DNA from: Mangrovibacter phragmitis
GTDB taxonomy: Bacteria; Pseudomonadota; Gammaproteobacteria; Enterobacterales; Enterobacteriaceae
DNA: 64,000 nt
Reading direction: 5' to 3'
Assembly: GCF_001655675.1 (NCBI RefSeq)
Contig: NZ_LYRP01000043.1
Location: 124,001 to 188,000 of the forward strand
Positions 32,088 to 41,531 of the stretch are shown here, piece after piece (the stretch's first letter is position 1; each line of letters begins with the position of its first letter). Made by a program: the position numbers and the translations under genes. The notes under the pieces were generated by a model, which made no database searches, was not told the origin of the DNA, and saw only the letters and a program-made list of their open reading frames with translations.

Positions 32088-32125
32088 TATTTATTACCCT
32101 CATTGGTTTTTTTGTAACACCTGTC
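32084..32125 (-). promoter_or_regulatory. ompF translation start region, probable MicF target
   Basis: On the minus strand the leader end reads GGTGTTAC, an A run, ACCAATGAGGGTAATAAATAATGATG. This is nearly identical to the E. coli ompF segment that pairs with the small RNA MicF, covering the GAGGG ribosome binding site and start codon. Pairing is inferred from conservation; the micF gene is not in the window. Confidence 0.6.
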
Positions 32126-32194
32126 ACCTTCGCCAATAAACTCTGTAAAAAATTTACGGAACTTATGCCATCAGTGTGGTGTCTTTCTGTGTCT

Positions 32195-32300
32195 GAGAGG
32201 CATCTTTCCATCCATGTAACCGTTTCGCCAGCCTGAAAGTGCTACAAATGTCGCAATACCGTTTCAGGAAGAAAAAATGTGTAACAATTTATGTATTTTG
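32195..32300 (-). promoter_or_regulatory. ompF promoter with OmpR-type boxes
   Basis: Read on the minus strand this segment parallels the E. coli ompF control region. It has a GTTACACATT-type box at 32276-32299, CTGAAAC at 32261-32276, a TTTGTAGCACTTTC box at 32231-32254, GCGAAACG, and the -10 AAAGAT at 32202-32207. In E. coli, OmpR binds the three boxes in order. The transcript start is probably near 32195, giving a leader of about 110 nt. Confidence 0.75.
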
Positions 32301-32570
32301 GGGAACTTTGTGAAGTGCTTCAAATTTCGCAACTATCTGGCTTAAGAGAAGGCAATAACCAACTTATATATATGAATTTCTTATGCATTATATCCGGCAG
32401 ATATTTTTGTGGGCGAAAAACAAACAATCGTGATGTGGGCTGGTGGTTGAGATGCTGAGGGGTTTACATTGCACAAATTTTGTGCGCAATGAAACAATTT
32501 AGTTACCGGTTACACGGTTGCTCTGGTACTTACAGTCGGTTTCATTGCGGGTTTTTTAACAGTCAGTGCG
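32301..32570. other. Upstream part of the ompF-asnS intergenic region
   Basis: About 270 bp without a gene. It is AT-rich at 32350-32410 and contains a 7-bp inverted repeat GCACAAA-T-TTTGTGC at 32471-32485. In E. coli the distal ompF region holds an additional upstream OmpR site and IHF sites; I could not identify them with confidence here. No tRNA, small RNA or open reading frame was recognised. Confidence 0.5.
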
Positions 32571-32599
32571 AAAAAAAGACCGCAACTTGTGCGGTCTTT
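32571..32599 (-). terminator. Intrinsic terminator of asnS
   Basis: A 10-bp stem AAAGACCGCA/TGCGGTCTTT with a five-base loop; on the minus strand it runs into T residues. It lies 36 bp after the asnS stop codon. Confidence 0.92.
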
Positions 32600-32634
32600 G
32601 TAGAAATATAACGAAGATTTTCGCCAACCGGGTA

Positions 32635-34035
32635 TCAGAAACTTGCGTTACGCGGTGTCCGTGGGAATGGAATTACATCGCGCACGTTCTGCACGCCGGT
32701 TACATAGGCTATCAGGCGCTCAAAGCCCAGCCCGAAACCAGAGTGTGGTACGGTGCCGTAACGGCGCAGGTCGCGGTACCACCAGTAGTCTTCTTTATTC
32801 AGGCCCATTTCAGCCATGCGGGCATCCAGTACATCCAGGCGCTCTTCACGCTGGGAACCACCAATAATTTCACCAATGCCCGGTGCCAGTACATCCATGG
32901 CTGCCACTGTTTTACCGTCTGCATTCAGGCGCATATAGAACGCCTTGATATCTTTCGGGTAGTTTTTCACCACCACCGGCGCTTTGAAATGTTGCTCGGC
33001 AAGGTAACGTTCATGTTCAGACGCCAGGTCAACGCCCCAGTAAACCGGGTTTTCAAAGGGGTGGCCGCATGTTTCGAGGATAGCGACGGCATCGGTGTAA
33101 TCAACCTGAGCAAAATCAGCTGCAACAAAGCGTTTCAGGCGTTCCACTGCATCACTGTCTACACGTTGTGCGAAGAACTCCATATCATCCATACGCTCTT
33201 CAAGCACTGCATTGAAGACATATTTCAGCATGGCTTCAGCCAGCCCGGCGACATCATCAAGACTGGCGAACGCCACTTCAGGTTCCAGCATCCAGAACTC
33301 TGCCAGGTGGCGACTGGTGTTGGAGTTTTCGGCACGGAAAGTCGGGCCAAAGGTATACACTTTTGATAACGCGCAGGCGTAAGTTTCCGCATTAAGCTGC
33401 CCTGAAACAGTCAGGAAGGCTTCTTTGCCGAAAAAGTCCTGGTCGAAATCAACATGGCCTTTATCGTCGCGCGGCAGGTTTTCCATATCCAGGGTGGATA
33501 CCCGGAACATTTCACCCGCACCTTCAGTATCTGATGCCGTAATCAGCGGCGTGGATACCCAGAAAAAGCCCTGCTCATGGAAGAAACGGTGCAATGCCTG
33601 AGCCAGAGTATGGCGAACACGGGCAACGGCACCAATCAGGTTGGTACGCGGGCGCAGGTGGGCAACTTCACGCAGGTACTCAATAGAGTGGCGTTTGGCA
33701 GCCATTGGGTAGGTATCCGGGTCGTCAACCCAGCCGGTGACTTCCACACGGGAAGCCTGCAGTTCTACCGACTGGCCCTGCCCGGCGGAAGCAACCACTT
33801 TCCCGGTAACAACAACAGAACAACCAGTCGTCAGGCGCAGTACTTCGTCATTGTAATTGGACAGAGAATTATTAATGACGGCCTGTACCGGATCAAAGCA
33901 GGAGCCGTCATAAACGGCGAGGAAGGAAAAGCCAGCTTTTGAATCTCTTCGGGTACGTACCCAACCACGTACGGTGACTTCGCTGTCAACGTTTACGCGG
34001 CCCTGGAGTACGTCAGCTACAGGCACAACGCTCAT
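32635..34035 (-). CDS. asnS: Asparaginyl-tRNA synthetase
   Basis: A 466-residue class II aminoacyl-tRNA synthetase, exactly the E. coli length. It charges tRNA-Asn. The N-terminal OB-fold anticodon-binding domain ([19 protein letters not shown]) is followed by the catalytic domain with motif 2 [19 protein letters not shown] and motif 3 [10 protein letters not shown]. It is flanked by its own terminator and preceded by the pncB terminator, so it is a single-gene unit. Confidence 0.98.
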   Translation of the reverse strand: MSVVPVADVLQGRVNVDSEVTVRGWVRTRRDSKAGFSFLAVYDGSCFDPVQAVINNSLSNYNDEVLRLTTGCSVVVTGKVVASAGQGQSVELQASRVEVTGWVDDPDTYPMAAKRHSIEYLREVAHLRPRTNLIGAVARVRHTLAQALHRFFHEQGFFWVSTPLITASDTEGAGEMFRVSTLDMENLPRDDKGHVDFDQDFFGKEAFLTVSGQLNAETYACALSKVYTFGPTFRAENSNTSRHLAEFWMLEPEVAFASLDDVAGLAEAMLKYVFNAVLEERMDDMEFFAQRVDSDAVERLKRFVAADFAQVDYTDAVAILETCGHPFENPVYWGVDLASEHERYLAEQHFKAPVVVKNYPKDIKAFYMRLNADGKTVAAMDVLAPGIGEIIGGSQREERLDVLDARMAEMGLNKEDYWWYRDLRRYGTVPHSGFGLGFERLIAYVTGVQNVRDVIPFPRTPRNASF

Positions 34036-34165
34036 AGTGTTCTCTCTGGTTAGTTATCAATAACGGTTAAATTGCATCCCGCAAAGGGGATATCTATGTT
34101 ACCTGGCGGACGCCAGCAAACAAGCAGAATTAGAAGGTGTGAAGCAATAAAATTGCCCTGTTGAG

Positions 34166-34190
34166 TAAAAAGGCACCAAAAGGTGCCTTT
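34166..34190 (-). terminator. Intrinsic terminator of pncB
   Basis: A 9-bp stem AAAGGCACC/GGTGCCTTT with an AAAA loop, followed on the minus strand by T residues. It is 21 bp beyond the pncB stop codon. Confidence 0.9.
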
Positions 34191-34211
34191 CAGACTGTGG
34201 AAATCGACTGC

Positions 34212-35414
34212 TTAGCTGGCTTTTTTCACCTGTGGCAGGTCAAACGCTTTACGCAGGGCACTGACAAATGCTTTGTCATGGCAAATCGTTTTTCCCGGGC
34301 TGTCCGATAACTTCGCCACTGGCTTGCCATTACATTCCACCAACTTAATGACGATATTCAGTGGTTTTACACCTGGAATATCGCAGGTCAGGCGTGTGCC
34401 AATACCAAAACCGAGTTTCACGCGCGCCATAAAGTGGCGGTACAGCTCAACGGCCCTGTTTAAATCAAGGTTATCAGAGAAAATCAGTGTTTTGGTCAGT
34501 GGGTCAATCCCCATACTCTCATAATGAGCGATGGCTTTTTCCCCCCATTCAACCGGGTCCCCTGAATCATGGCGCAGACCCTGGTAACGCTCTGCAAACT
34601 CCGGCCCAAAATCACGCAGAAAAGCGTCCATGGTAATGCAATCCGTCAGGGCGATACCTAACTGATCCGGGTACTCTTCCAGCCAGGCTTCCAGTGCGGC
34701 TTTTTGGCTACTGGCGAGTTCCGGGCTGATTTGTTGATGCGCCTGGAACCATTCGTGTGCCTGAGTGCCCATAGGTGTCAGCGTGAGCCTGCGGGCAAGA
34801 TCGTAATTACTGGTACCAATAAACCAGGGTTCATGGCTTAACCGTTCAACAATACTTTGCTGTGTCAGGCGAGAAAAACGGCGCCGGGTGCCGAAATCCA
34901 TCAGCTTAAAGCCAGACATATCAAGCGAGGCGGTAAGCGCGTTGAATTCCGCCAGTTTCTGTTCAAGATGCTCAAGTGCCAGCGACTGAGGGACGTCTGG
35001 TGTGCGGAAGCGGTGGACTACCTCACTGATTACTGCCAGTAGCGGGACTTCCCACATGATGACTTCACGCCAGGGCCCACGTAAGCGGATATCCAGCTTA
35101 CCGTTGTTGTTGCTGATGAGAACTTGCCGCGCGTCGTAACGGAAAGTACGTAGCCAGGACAGGTAATCATCTTTAAAAAAAGGCAAACTTGCCAGCCAGT
35201 GGTATTCATCATTGGTTAGCGCGAGGTCCTGCATTGACTCGACTTGTTCGCGAATCGCATCGGCATAAATCCCAAGCAGGTCATCACCGCGGCAACGAAA
35301 CTCCGCAGCAACATCGACATCATAGTAATGATGAAATACTGCCTGCTGCATATGAAGCTTGTAGGCGTCAGTATCCAGCAGAGAGTGCAAAATTGGGGAA
35401 GCGAAATGTGTCAT
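34212..35414 (-). CDS. pncB: Nicotinate phosphoribosyltransferase
   Basis: A 400-residue enzyme, exactly the E. coli length. It converts nicotinate and PRPP to nicotinate mononucleotide with ATP hydrolysis, in the NAD salvage pathway. Conserved blocks include [29 protein letters not shown] near the phosphorylated histidine, and [15 protein letters not shown]. The start at 35414 ([19 protein letters not shown]) is chosen by similarity; an ATG at 35429 directly after GAGAGG would add five residues and cannot be excluded. It is divergent from pepN. I looked for a NadR box (TGTTTA-N6-TAAACA) and found none. Confidence 0.97.
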   Translation of the reverse strand: MTHFASPILHSLLDTDAYKLHMQQAVFHHYYDVDVAAEFRCRGDDLLGIYADAIREQVESMQDLALTNDEYHWLASLPFFKDDYLSWLRTFRYDARQVLISNNNGKLDIRLRGPWREVIMWEVPLLAVISEVVHRFRTPDVPQSLALEHLEQKLAEFNALTASLDMSGFKLMDFGTRRRFSRLTQQSIVERLSHEPWFIGTSNYDLARRLTLTPMGTQAHEWFQAHQQISPELASSQKAALEAWLEEYPDQLGIALTDCITMDAFLRDFGPEFAERYQGLRHDSGDPVEWGEKAIAHYESMGIDPLTKTLIFSDNLDLNRAVELYRHFMARVKLGFGIGTRLTCDIPGVKPLNIVIKLVECNGKPVAKLSDSPGKTICHDKAFVSALRKAFDLPQVKKAS

Positions 35415-35681
35415 GGTGCGTTTCAGCATCCTCTCACAGGAGCGTTTCCATTAATGGCTAACAGCAGCTAAAGATGCAGGAGTATACCTGGATTATCCGT
35501 TTATTAAAGCTGGATCACACCACAACTCGTAATTCTGGTCGAGCGCATTTTGTGCCTCATGTTATGAGGTTGTATATTTTCAAGTCTTAAATGCTGAAAA
35601 GCTGACGATTCTGCATGGAAACAACTCTGCAACAGGAATAGACTGAACAATCATAACTGCAGACTGCCTTAAAGGTGTTTT

Positions 35682-38294
35682 ATGACACAACAGCCACAAG
35701 CCAAATACCGCCATGATTATCGTGCGCCGGACTATACCATTACTGACATTGAGTTAACGTTTGAATTAGATGCCGGGCAAACCCGGGTTACGGCGGTCAG
35801 CCAGGTACAACGGCAGGGGGAAGAAGGGGCGGTGTTACGCCTTGATGGTGAGGATTTGACTCTGGTTTCGCTGGATATTGATGGGCAGCCGTGGCCGGAT
35901 TACCAACTGGAAAGCGGGGCTCTGGTTGTGAGTAATCTGCCTGCCCGGTTTACCCTGACCATTGTCAATGATATTCACCCGGCACAAAATACCGCGCTGG
36001 AAGGGTTGTACCAATCTGGTGAGGCGTTGTGCACACAGTGTGAAGCTGAAGGTTTTCGCCACATTACCTGGTATCTCGACAGGCCGGATGTTCTGGCACG
36101 TTTCAGTACCAAAATTATTGCCGACAAACAAAGTTATCCTTTCATGCTGTCCAATGGTAATCGAATGGGGCAGGGGGAGCTGGAAGGCGGGCGTCACTGG
36201 GTACAATGGCAGGATCCATTCCCGAAACCTTGCTACCTGTTTGCACTGGTCGCCGGCGATTTTGATGTCCTGCGCGACACCTTTAAAACCCGCTCCGGGC
36301 GTGATGTAGCGCTTGAATTATATGTAGACCGCGGCAATCTTGATCGTGCCGACTGGGCCATGGAATCGCTTAAAAATAGCATGAAGTGGGACGAGCAGCG
36401 TTTTGGTCTGGAATACGATCTCGATATCTATATGATTGTGGCCGTTGACTTCTTCAATATGGGTGCGATGGAGAATAAAGGCCTGAACATCTTTAACTCC
36501 AAATATGTTCTGGCTCGCGCAGAAACGGCGACCGATAAAGACTATTTGAACATTGAGCGCGTTATCGGCCATGAGTATTTCCACAACTGGACAGGTAACC
36601 GCGTGACTTGCCGCGACTGGTTCCAGTTAAGCCTCAAAGAAGGGCTCACTGTATTCCGTGATCAGGAGTTCAGTTCTGACCTGGGTTCCCGCGCAGTTAA
36701 CCGTATCAGTAATGTGCGCACTATGCGGGCTATGCAATTTGCGGAAGACGCCAGCCCCATGTCGCACCCCATTCGCCCGGACAAAGTTATTGAAATGAAT
36801 AACTTCTATACACTGACTGTGTATGAAAAAGGGGCGGAAGTTATCCGTATGATGCATACCCTTCTGGGCGAAGCCGCTTTCCAGAAAGGAATGCAACTTT
36901 ATTTTGAGCGCCATGATGGCAGTGCGGCAACCTGTGACGACTTTGTTCAGGCGATGGAAGATGCCTCCAATGTCGATTTATCACATTTCCGCCGCTGGTA
37001 CTGCCAGTCTGGCACACCGGTTCTGAGTGTGCAGGATGATTACGACCCGGCAACGGAGCGTTATACACTCACCATCAGCCAGCAAACTCCGCCAACAGCC
37101 GAGCAGGCAGAAAAACTACCGTTACATATCCCGTTTGATATCGAACTGTATGACAACGAAGGCAAAGTGATCCCGCTGCAATACCAGGGTCATCCGATTC
37201 ATCATGTACTAAATGTGACCCAGGAAAAGCAGACATTCGTATTTGATAATGTCTGGTTCCAGCCTGTTCCTTCTTTGTTGCGCGAATTCTCTGCACCGGT
37301 AAAACTGGAATATAAATGGAGCGACCAGCAACTGACCTTCCTGATGCGCCATGCCCGCAATGATTTCTCGCGCTGGGATGCAGCTCAAAGTTTGCTGTCT
37401 ACTTATATTAAACTCAACGTGGCGCGCCAGCAGGCCGCGCAGCCGCTGTCACTGCCATTGCATGTGGTGGATGCTTTCCGGGCAGTTTTACTTGATGAAT
37501 CCATTGACCCGGCTCTGGCGGCTGAAATTCTGACACTGCCTTCGCAAAATGAAATTGCCGAACTGTTCCCGGTCATTGACCCCGGCGCCATCGCGGCGGT
37601 GCATGAGGCATTAACCCGTGCACTGGCGGTGGAACTGGCTGATGAGTGCCTGGCTGTGTATCACGCGATGAAAGTTGATACTTACCGTATCGATCATAGT
37701 GATATTGGCAAACGTGCCTTGCGTAATACTTGCCTGCATTTCCTGGCGTTCGGCGATCCTGACTTTGCCGATAAGCTGGTGAGCGCACAGTATCACCAGG
37801 CCGATAATATGACCGATGCGTTAGCGGCACTGTCTGCCGCAGTCAGCGCGCAACTACCTTGCCATGCATCACTCATGGCTGAGTATGATGAAAAATGGCA
37901 CCAGGATGGCCTGGTCATGGATAAATGGTTCATTCTGCAGGCGACCAGCCCGGCAGATAACGTGCTGGAAAAAGTCCGTGGGTTATTGCGCCACCGCTCG
38001 TTCAGCATGAGTAACCCGAACCGTATCCGTTCGTTGATTGGTGCATTCACCAGCGCAAACCCGGCGGCTTTCCATGCAGCTGATGGCAGTGGCTATGCGT
38101 TCCTGACAGAAATGCTTACGGAACTGAACAGCCGCAACCCACAAGTTGCTTCACGCCTGATTGAGCCGTTGATTCGCCTGAAACGCTATGATGCGTCTCG
38201 CCAGGCATTGATGCGTCAGGCACTCGAAACACTGAAAGGGCTGGATAACCTTTCAGGCGATCTATTCGAGAAAATCACTAAAGCACTCGGGTGA
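35682..38294 (+). CDS. pepN: Aminopeptidase N
   Basis: An 870-residue M1 zinc metallopeptidase, exactly the E. coli length. It removes N-terminal residues from peptides late in cytoplasmic protein turnover. The exopeptidase motif GAMEN is at 261-265. The zinc motif HEYFH begins at 297, and the third ligand lies in KEGLTVF near 320. The C-terminal half is a helical bowl domain. The ATG follows AAAGGTG. In E. coli ssu and fimbrial genes lie downstream; here pyrD follows after 167 bp. Confidence 0.98.
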   Translation: MTQQPQAKYRHDYRAPDYTITDIELTFELDAGQTRVTAVSQVQRQGEEGAVLRLDGEDLTLVSLDIDGQPWPDYQLESGALVVSNLPARFTLTIVNDIHPAQNTALEGLYQSGEALCTQCEAEGFRHITWYLDRPDVLARFSTKIIADKQSYPFMLSNGNRMGQGELEGGRHWVQWQDPFPKPCYLFALVAGDFDVLRDTFKTRSGRDVALELYVDRGNLDRADWAMESLKNSMKWDEQRFGLEYDLDIYMIVAVDFFNMGAMENKGLNIFNSKYVLARAETATDKDYLNIERVIGHEYFHNWTGNRVTCRDWFQLSLKEGLTVFRDQEFSSDLGSRAVNRISNVRTMRAMQFAEDASPMSHPIRPDKVIEMNNFYTLTVYEKGAEVIRMMHTLLGEAAFQKGMQLYFERHDGSAATCDDFVQAMEDASNVDLSHFRRWYCQSGTPVLSVQDDYDPATERYTLTISQQTPPTAEQAEKLPLHIPFDIELYDNEGKVIPLQYQGHPIHHVLNVTQEKQTFVFDNVWFQPVPSLLREFSAPVKLEYKWSDQQLTFLMRHARNDFSRWDAAQSLLSTYIKLNVARQQAAQPLSLPLHVVDAFRAVLLDESIDPALAAEILTLPSQNEIAELFPVIDPGAIAAVHEALTRALAVELADECLAVYHAMKVDTYRIDHSDIGKRALRNTCLHFLAFGDPDFADKLVSAQYHQADNMTDALAALSAAVSAQLPCHASLMAEYDEKWHQDGLVMDKWFILQATSPADNVLEKVRGLLRHRSFSMSNPNRIRSLIGAFTSANPAAFHAADGSGYAFLTEMLTELNSRNPQVASRLIEPLIRLKRYDASRQALMRQALETLKGLDNLSGDLFEKITKALG

Positions 38295-38297
38295 TTA

Positions 38298-38333
38298 ACC
38301 GAACAGGCCTGTCGTAAGGCGGGCCTGTTTGGT
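38298..38333 (+). terminator. Hairpin downstream of pepN
   Basis: A 12-bp stem ACCGAACAGGCC/GGCCTGTTTGGT (one G-T pair) with a 12-base loop, 3 bp after the pepN stop. No T run follows directly; it is probably a terminator of moderate strength. Confidence 0.55.
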
Positions 38334-38351
38334 CACAAGAGGCCCCGGGCG

Positions 38352-38367
38352 AGTGAAACGTTTGCTT
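38352..38367 (+). promoter_or_regulatory. PurR-like box upstream of pyrD
   Basis: The central AAACGTTTGC and right half agree with the PurR consensus ACGCAAACGTTTNCNT; the left end is poor. E. coli pyrD is repressed by PurR, which supports the call. Confidence 0.5.
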
Positions 38368-38414
38368 GTCCGGCTATTTTTTGTTGCAAGTCAATTCCCT
38401 TTCCTGTGCAGATG

Positions 38415-38458
38415 AATAATAATACTGCCCCGGTTTGCACACCGGGAATCCAGGAGAG
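38415..38458 (+). promoter_or_regulatory. pyrD -10 region, initiation site and regulatory hairpin
   Basis: A TAATAAT-rich -10 region is followed by a C-rich start and the hairpin CCCGGT-TTGCAC-ACCGGG at 38429-38446, ending just before the AGGAGAG ribosome binding site. In E. coli pyrD, high CTP favours starting on C so that a hairpin forms and blocks ribosome binding, while low CTP shifts the start downstream. The same geometry is visible here. Confidence 0.7.
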
Positions 38459-38461
38459 TTC

Positions 38462-39472
38462 ATGTACTACCCCTTCGTTCGAAAAGCCCTGTTTCAGCTC
38501 GACCCTGAGCGCGCGCACGAATTTACCTTCCAGCAATTACGCCGGGTAACAGGTACACCGCTGGAGTGGCTGGTTCGTCAGTCTGTCCCGGCAAAACCCG
38601 TGACCTGCATGGGGCTGACATTTAAAAACCCACTTGGTCTGGCTGCCGGGCTGGATAAGAATGGCGAATGCATTGACGCACTGGGCGCAATGGGGTTCGG
38701 CGCAATTGAAATTGGTACAGTTACACCGCGAGCACAACCGGGAAACGACAAACCACGCCTTTTCCGCCTGGTCACTGCAGAAGGTTTAATCAACCGCATG
38801 GGTTTCAATAACCTGGGGGTTGATAACCTTGTCGAAAATGTCAAAAAGGCGCATTTCGATGGCGTACTTGGGATCAATATTGGCAAAAATAAAGACACCC
38901 CGGTTGAGAATGGCAAAGATGACTACCTGATCTGTATGGATAAGATTTATCCTTATGCCGGGTATATCGCGGTCAATATCTCATCACCTAACACGCCAGG
39001 TTTGCGGTCATTGCAATACGGTGAAGCTCTTGATGATCTGTTGTCTGCGATAAAAAATAAACAGCAACAATTAGCCGATATTCATCATAAATATGTGCCT
39101 GTGGCTGTGAAGATCGCCCCGGATCTTTCCGAAGAAGAATTGATCCAGGTTGCAGACAGTTTACTGCGCCATAATATCGATGGCGTCATTGCCACCAATA
39201 CCACACTGAGCCGTGAATTAGTGCAGGGCATGCCGAATTGTGATGAAACCGGTGGGTTGAGTGGGCGTCCGTTACAACTAAAAAGCACTGAAATAATCCG
39301 TAGCCTGTCTGCCGAGCTAAAAGGTCAGATACCTATTATCGGTGTCGGCGGGATTGATTCTGTCATTGCTGCCCGCGAGAAAATGGCCGCAGGCGCGTCT
39401 TTGATTCAAATATATTCCGGGTTTATTTTTAAAGGCCCGCATCTGATTAAAGATATCGTTACTCATATTTGA
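38462..39472 (+). CDS. pyrD: Dihydroorotate dehydrogenase (quinone), class 2
   Basis: A 336-residue flavoprotein, exactly the E. coli length. It oxidises dihydroorotate to orotate in pyrimidine synthesis and passes electrons to membrane quinones. The N-terminal helical segment ([20 protein letters not shown]) is the membrane-associating part of class 2 enzymes. The catalytic base is Ser175 in [11 protein letters not shown], and FMN contacts are in GVGGIDS. The start at 38462 follows AGGAGAG. Confidence 0.98.
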   Translation: MYYPFVRKALFQLDPERAHEFTFQQLRRVTGTPLEWLVRQSVPAKPVTCMGLTFKNPLGLAAGLDKNGECIDALGAMGFGAIEIGTVTPRAQPGNDKPRLFRLVTAEGLINRMGFNNLGVDNLVENVKKAHFDGVLGINIGKNKDTPVENGKDDYLICMDKIYPYAGYIAVNISSPNTPGLRSLQYGEALDDLLSAIKNKQQQLADIHHKYVPVAVKIAPDLSEEELIQVADSLLRHNIDGVIATNTTLSRELVQGMPNCDETGGLSGRPLQLKSTEIIRSLSAELKGQIPIIGVGGIDSVIAAREKMAAGASLIQIYSGFIFKGPHLIKDIVTHI

Positions 39473-39783
39473 TATCAGCCAATTAAGACAACCAGGGCTT
39501 TATTTTTAGCTCTGGTTGTTTTATATTCCTTTTTTGTTGCTTATTTGTGCTTTATGGTCTTTCCTCTAAGTGGTGATATTTAATCGAAGGACCAGTAAGC
39601 GATTCCCTTAAATAATCCGGGCGGCAGGTAGTAGTTGTGTCATCTAATCTGCAAAGATTGGTAAAGTTAAACGCCAGCTGCCTGAAGTATGAAGAGGGAT
39701 TTTTGATTTCGATGTATAAGAAATTGTCTAAGAAATCGTATAAAAGATTGTGTTAATAATTGTGTGAATAACGGGGTCGATAA
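39473..39783. other. pyrD-zapC intergenic region
   Basis: 311 bp. It begins with the pyrD terminator; the rest is AT-rich and should carry the zapC promoter. No credible small gene or RNA was seen. Confidence 0.6.
39488..39523 (+). terminator. Intrinsic terminator of pyrD
   Basis: A 12-bp stem ACAACCAGGGCT/AGCTCTGGTTGT (one G-T pair) with an eight-base loop, followed by TTTTAT, 15 bp after the pyrD stop. Confidence 0.9.
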
Positions 39784-40326
39784 ATGAATATAAAACCCAA
39801 TGATGCCTGGCAATGGTATTACGATGAAGACCATGACCGCATGATGCTCGACCTGGCGAATGGTATGGTTTTCCGCTCCCGTTTTCCACGCAAAATGTTG
39901 ACGCCTGATGCCTTTGAAACCAATGGTTTTTGTGTCGATGATGCAGCACTCTGGTTTTCATTTGAAGAAAGTTGCCGCTGCTTTGATTTAAGCGCAGAAC
40001 AACAGGCTGAACTGGTGCTCAATGCATTAGTTGCAATCCGTTACCTTAAACCTCAAATGCCAAAAAGCTGGCACTTTGTCGCTCATGCCGAAGAGTGGCA
40101 GCCTGCATTAGCCTCTCCCGCCAGTGTCTGGCTTAGTGATGACCAGCAATGTGTGCGCCTGCTGGTCGTCGAACCCGGTGAAAACGCAGCATTATGCCTG
40201 TTGGCACAACCCGTATTGACCCTGGCAGGGCGGACTATGCAATTAGGGGATGCCATTAAAATAATGAATGACCGTTTACGGCCATTCACTGATGAGAACC
40301 CACAACGCCTTGATCAGGCGGTTTGA
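39784..40326 (+). CDS. zapC: Cell division protein ZapC
   Basis: A 180-residue cytoplasmic protein, exactly the length of E. coli ZapC (YcbW). It binds FtsZ polymers and stabilises the Z ring. The protein is identified by similarity over its whole length ([20 protein letters not shown]) and by location. Its last 13 bp overlap the convergent ycbX gene, with no terminator between them. Confidence 0.96.
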   Translation: MNIKPNDAWQWYYDEDHDRMMLDLANGMVFRSRFPRKMLTPDAFETNGFCVDDAALWFSFEESCRCFDLSAEQQAELVLNALVAIRYLKPQMPKSWHFVAHAEEWQPALASPASVWLSDDQQCVRLLVVEPGENAALCLLAQPVLTLAGRTMQLGDAIKIMNDRLRPFTDENPQRLDQAV

Positions 40327-41432
40327 TTTTCAGCCACTTTTATATCTCCGCAGGGCACACAGCTACAGGCAAGAATCGTGTCACCGCTGATGGCGCTTTT
40401 TTTCAACGGGGTGACTTGCCCTTCCACCAATCGTACCCGGCAGCATCCGCAAACCCCTGCACGGCATGAATAAGGTACCTTTATTCCCTGTTGCTCCAGT
40501 TGCTCCAGCAATATTTGCTGGTTATCGCCACGGAATACGGTGCCTTGCCAGTCAATACTCACCCCCGCCTCCTGTGCCGTCACTTCAACGTTTTCATCTC
40601 CGGTGTCCCCGGCGATATAAACTTTTGCCGGTTTGGTTGCCAGAATGTGTACTTCATCGCCCTGGCGAATGATACCGCTGGTACGGGCAACCAGGTTCTG
40701 GCCGAAATCAACATCGCCATTGTCCTGAGCTGTACGAAAACTTTGCAAGGTTTTAAGCGGTTCGCCAGAAGGGTGTTTACGCCCTCTCTCGGGGCTGACT
40801 GTGGTCAGAATACAGCGGCTGCAAGGTTTAACGACATCAAATACGACACTGCCAATACGAACAACCTGCCAGGTATCTTCATCCCAGGCCTCAGCCCCGG
40901 AAACCACCAGGTTAGGGCGAAACTGGTTCATACTGACACTTGCCGGGCAACGTTTCTGCAAGTCGCGCAATGAACTTTCGCTGGTCAGCAGGAAAGGATA
41001 GCCATCAGCAAATCCCAGTGGAACATCATCCCGCTTCTTAACCCGACGAGTCAGTGTTGGCCCGACCCAGCGCAACTCCACCGGGTGAGGGAAAAAGGAG
41101 CTTAACCAGCGGTTGACGTCATCAGGTGCAATCAGTGCGGTAAAATGATTTCCCCAGACTTCTGTAGGGGCTGGCGTGGGCTGAAAATCGCCAAACAGGA
41201 CAGTGGCACTGGTGCCATCAGGTGCCTGAAGAAACAGGCCATTATTCAGAAGCCCCGGTGTAAACAGCACCATTTCCGGGTACTGGCGTGCCGTGACAAA
41301 GGTACCGTCAGTTCTCGTAATCATGAAGATGCGGTCAAATGCTGGTCCCTGAATATCGACCTGGCTGTGTGATACTTGTATCCCCCGCATCGACTTGACT
41401 GGGTGGATAAACAAACGAGATAAGGTAACCAC
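40314..41432 (-). CDS. ycbX: YcbX, MOSC-domain and 2Fe-2S ferredoxin-domain protein
   Basis: A 372-residue protein (E. coli YcbX is 369). It has an N-terminal beta-barrel MOSC_N domain, a MOSC domain with the molybdenum-linked cysteine in [15 protein letters not shown], and a C-terminal plant-type 2Fe-2S domain with CRAGVCGCC and a distal CSC. In E. coli it reduces N-hydroxylated base analogues such as 6-hydroxylaminopurine using the molybdenum cofactor. The start is GTG at 41432, shortly after GGGAGA; an ATG two bases away is out of frame, and the open frame upstream has only a TTG. It is divergent from rlmKL. Confidence 0.95.
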   Translation of the reverse strand: MVTLSRLFIHPVKSMRGIQVSHSQVDIQGPAFDRIFMITRTDGTFVTARQYPEMVLFTPGLLNNGLFLQAPDGTSATVLFGDFQPTPAPTEVWGNHFTALIAPDDVNRWLSSFFPHPVELRWVGPTLTRRVKKRDDVPLGFADGYPFLLTSESSLRDLQKRCPASVSMNQFRPNLVVSGAEAWDEDTWQVVRIGSVVFDVVKPCSRCILTTVSPERGRKHPSGEPLKTLQSFRTAQDNGDVDFGQNLVARTSGIIRQGDEVHILATKPAKVYIAGDTGDENVEVTAQEAGVSIDWQGTVFRGDNQQILLEQLEQQGIKVPYSCRAGVCGCCRVRLVEGQVTPLKKSAISGDTILACSCVPCGDIKVAENQTA

Positions 41433-41531
41433 ATTGTCTCCCTGCACAAATAAATAAAAGGGCAACTTTATGACATGTGTGCCGGATTAGCTATAATGCG
41501 CAACAATTTTAATGAAAGACAAAGTGAAACT

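Noticed and set aside
32566-33366. 266-codon open frame on the plus strand
   Set aside because: It begins within the asnS terminator and runs antisense to asnS; no domain or start signal.
35415-35681. NadR operator for pncB
   Set aside because: No TGTTTA-N6-TAAACA or close match was seen in the divergent pncB-pepN region.
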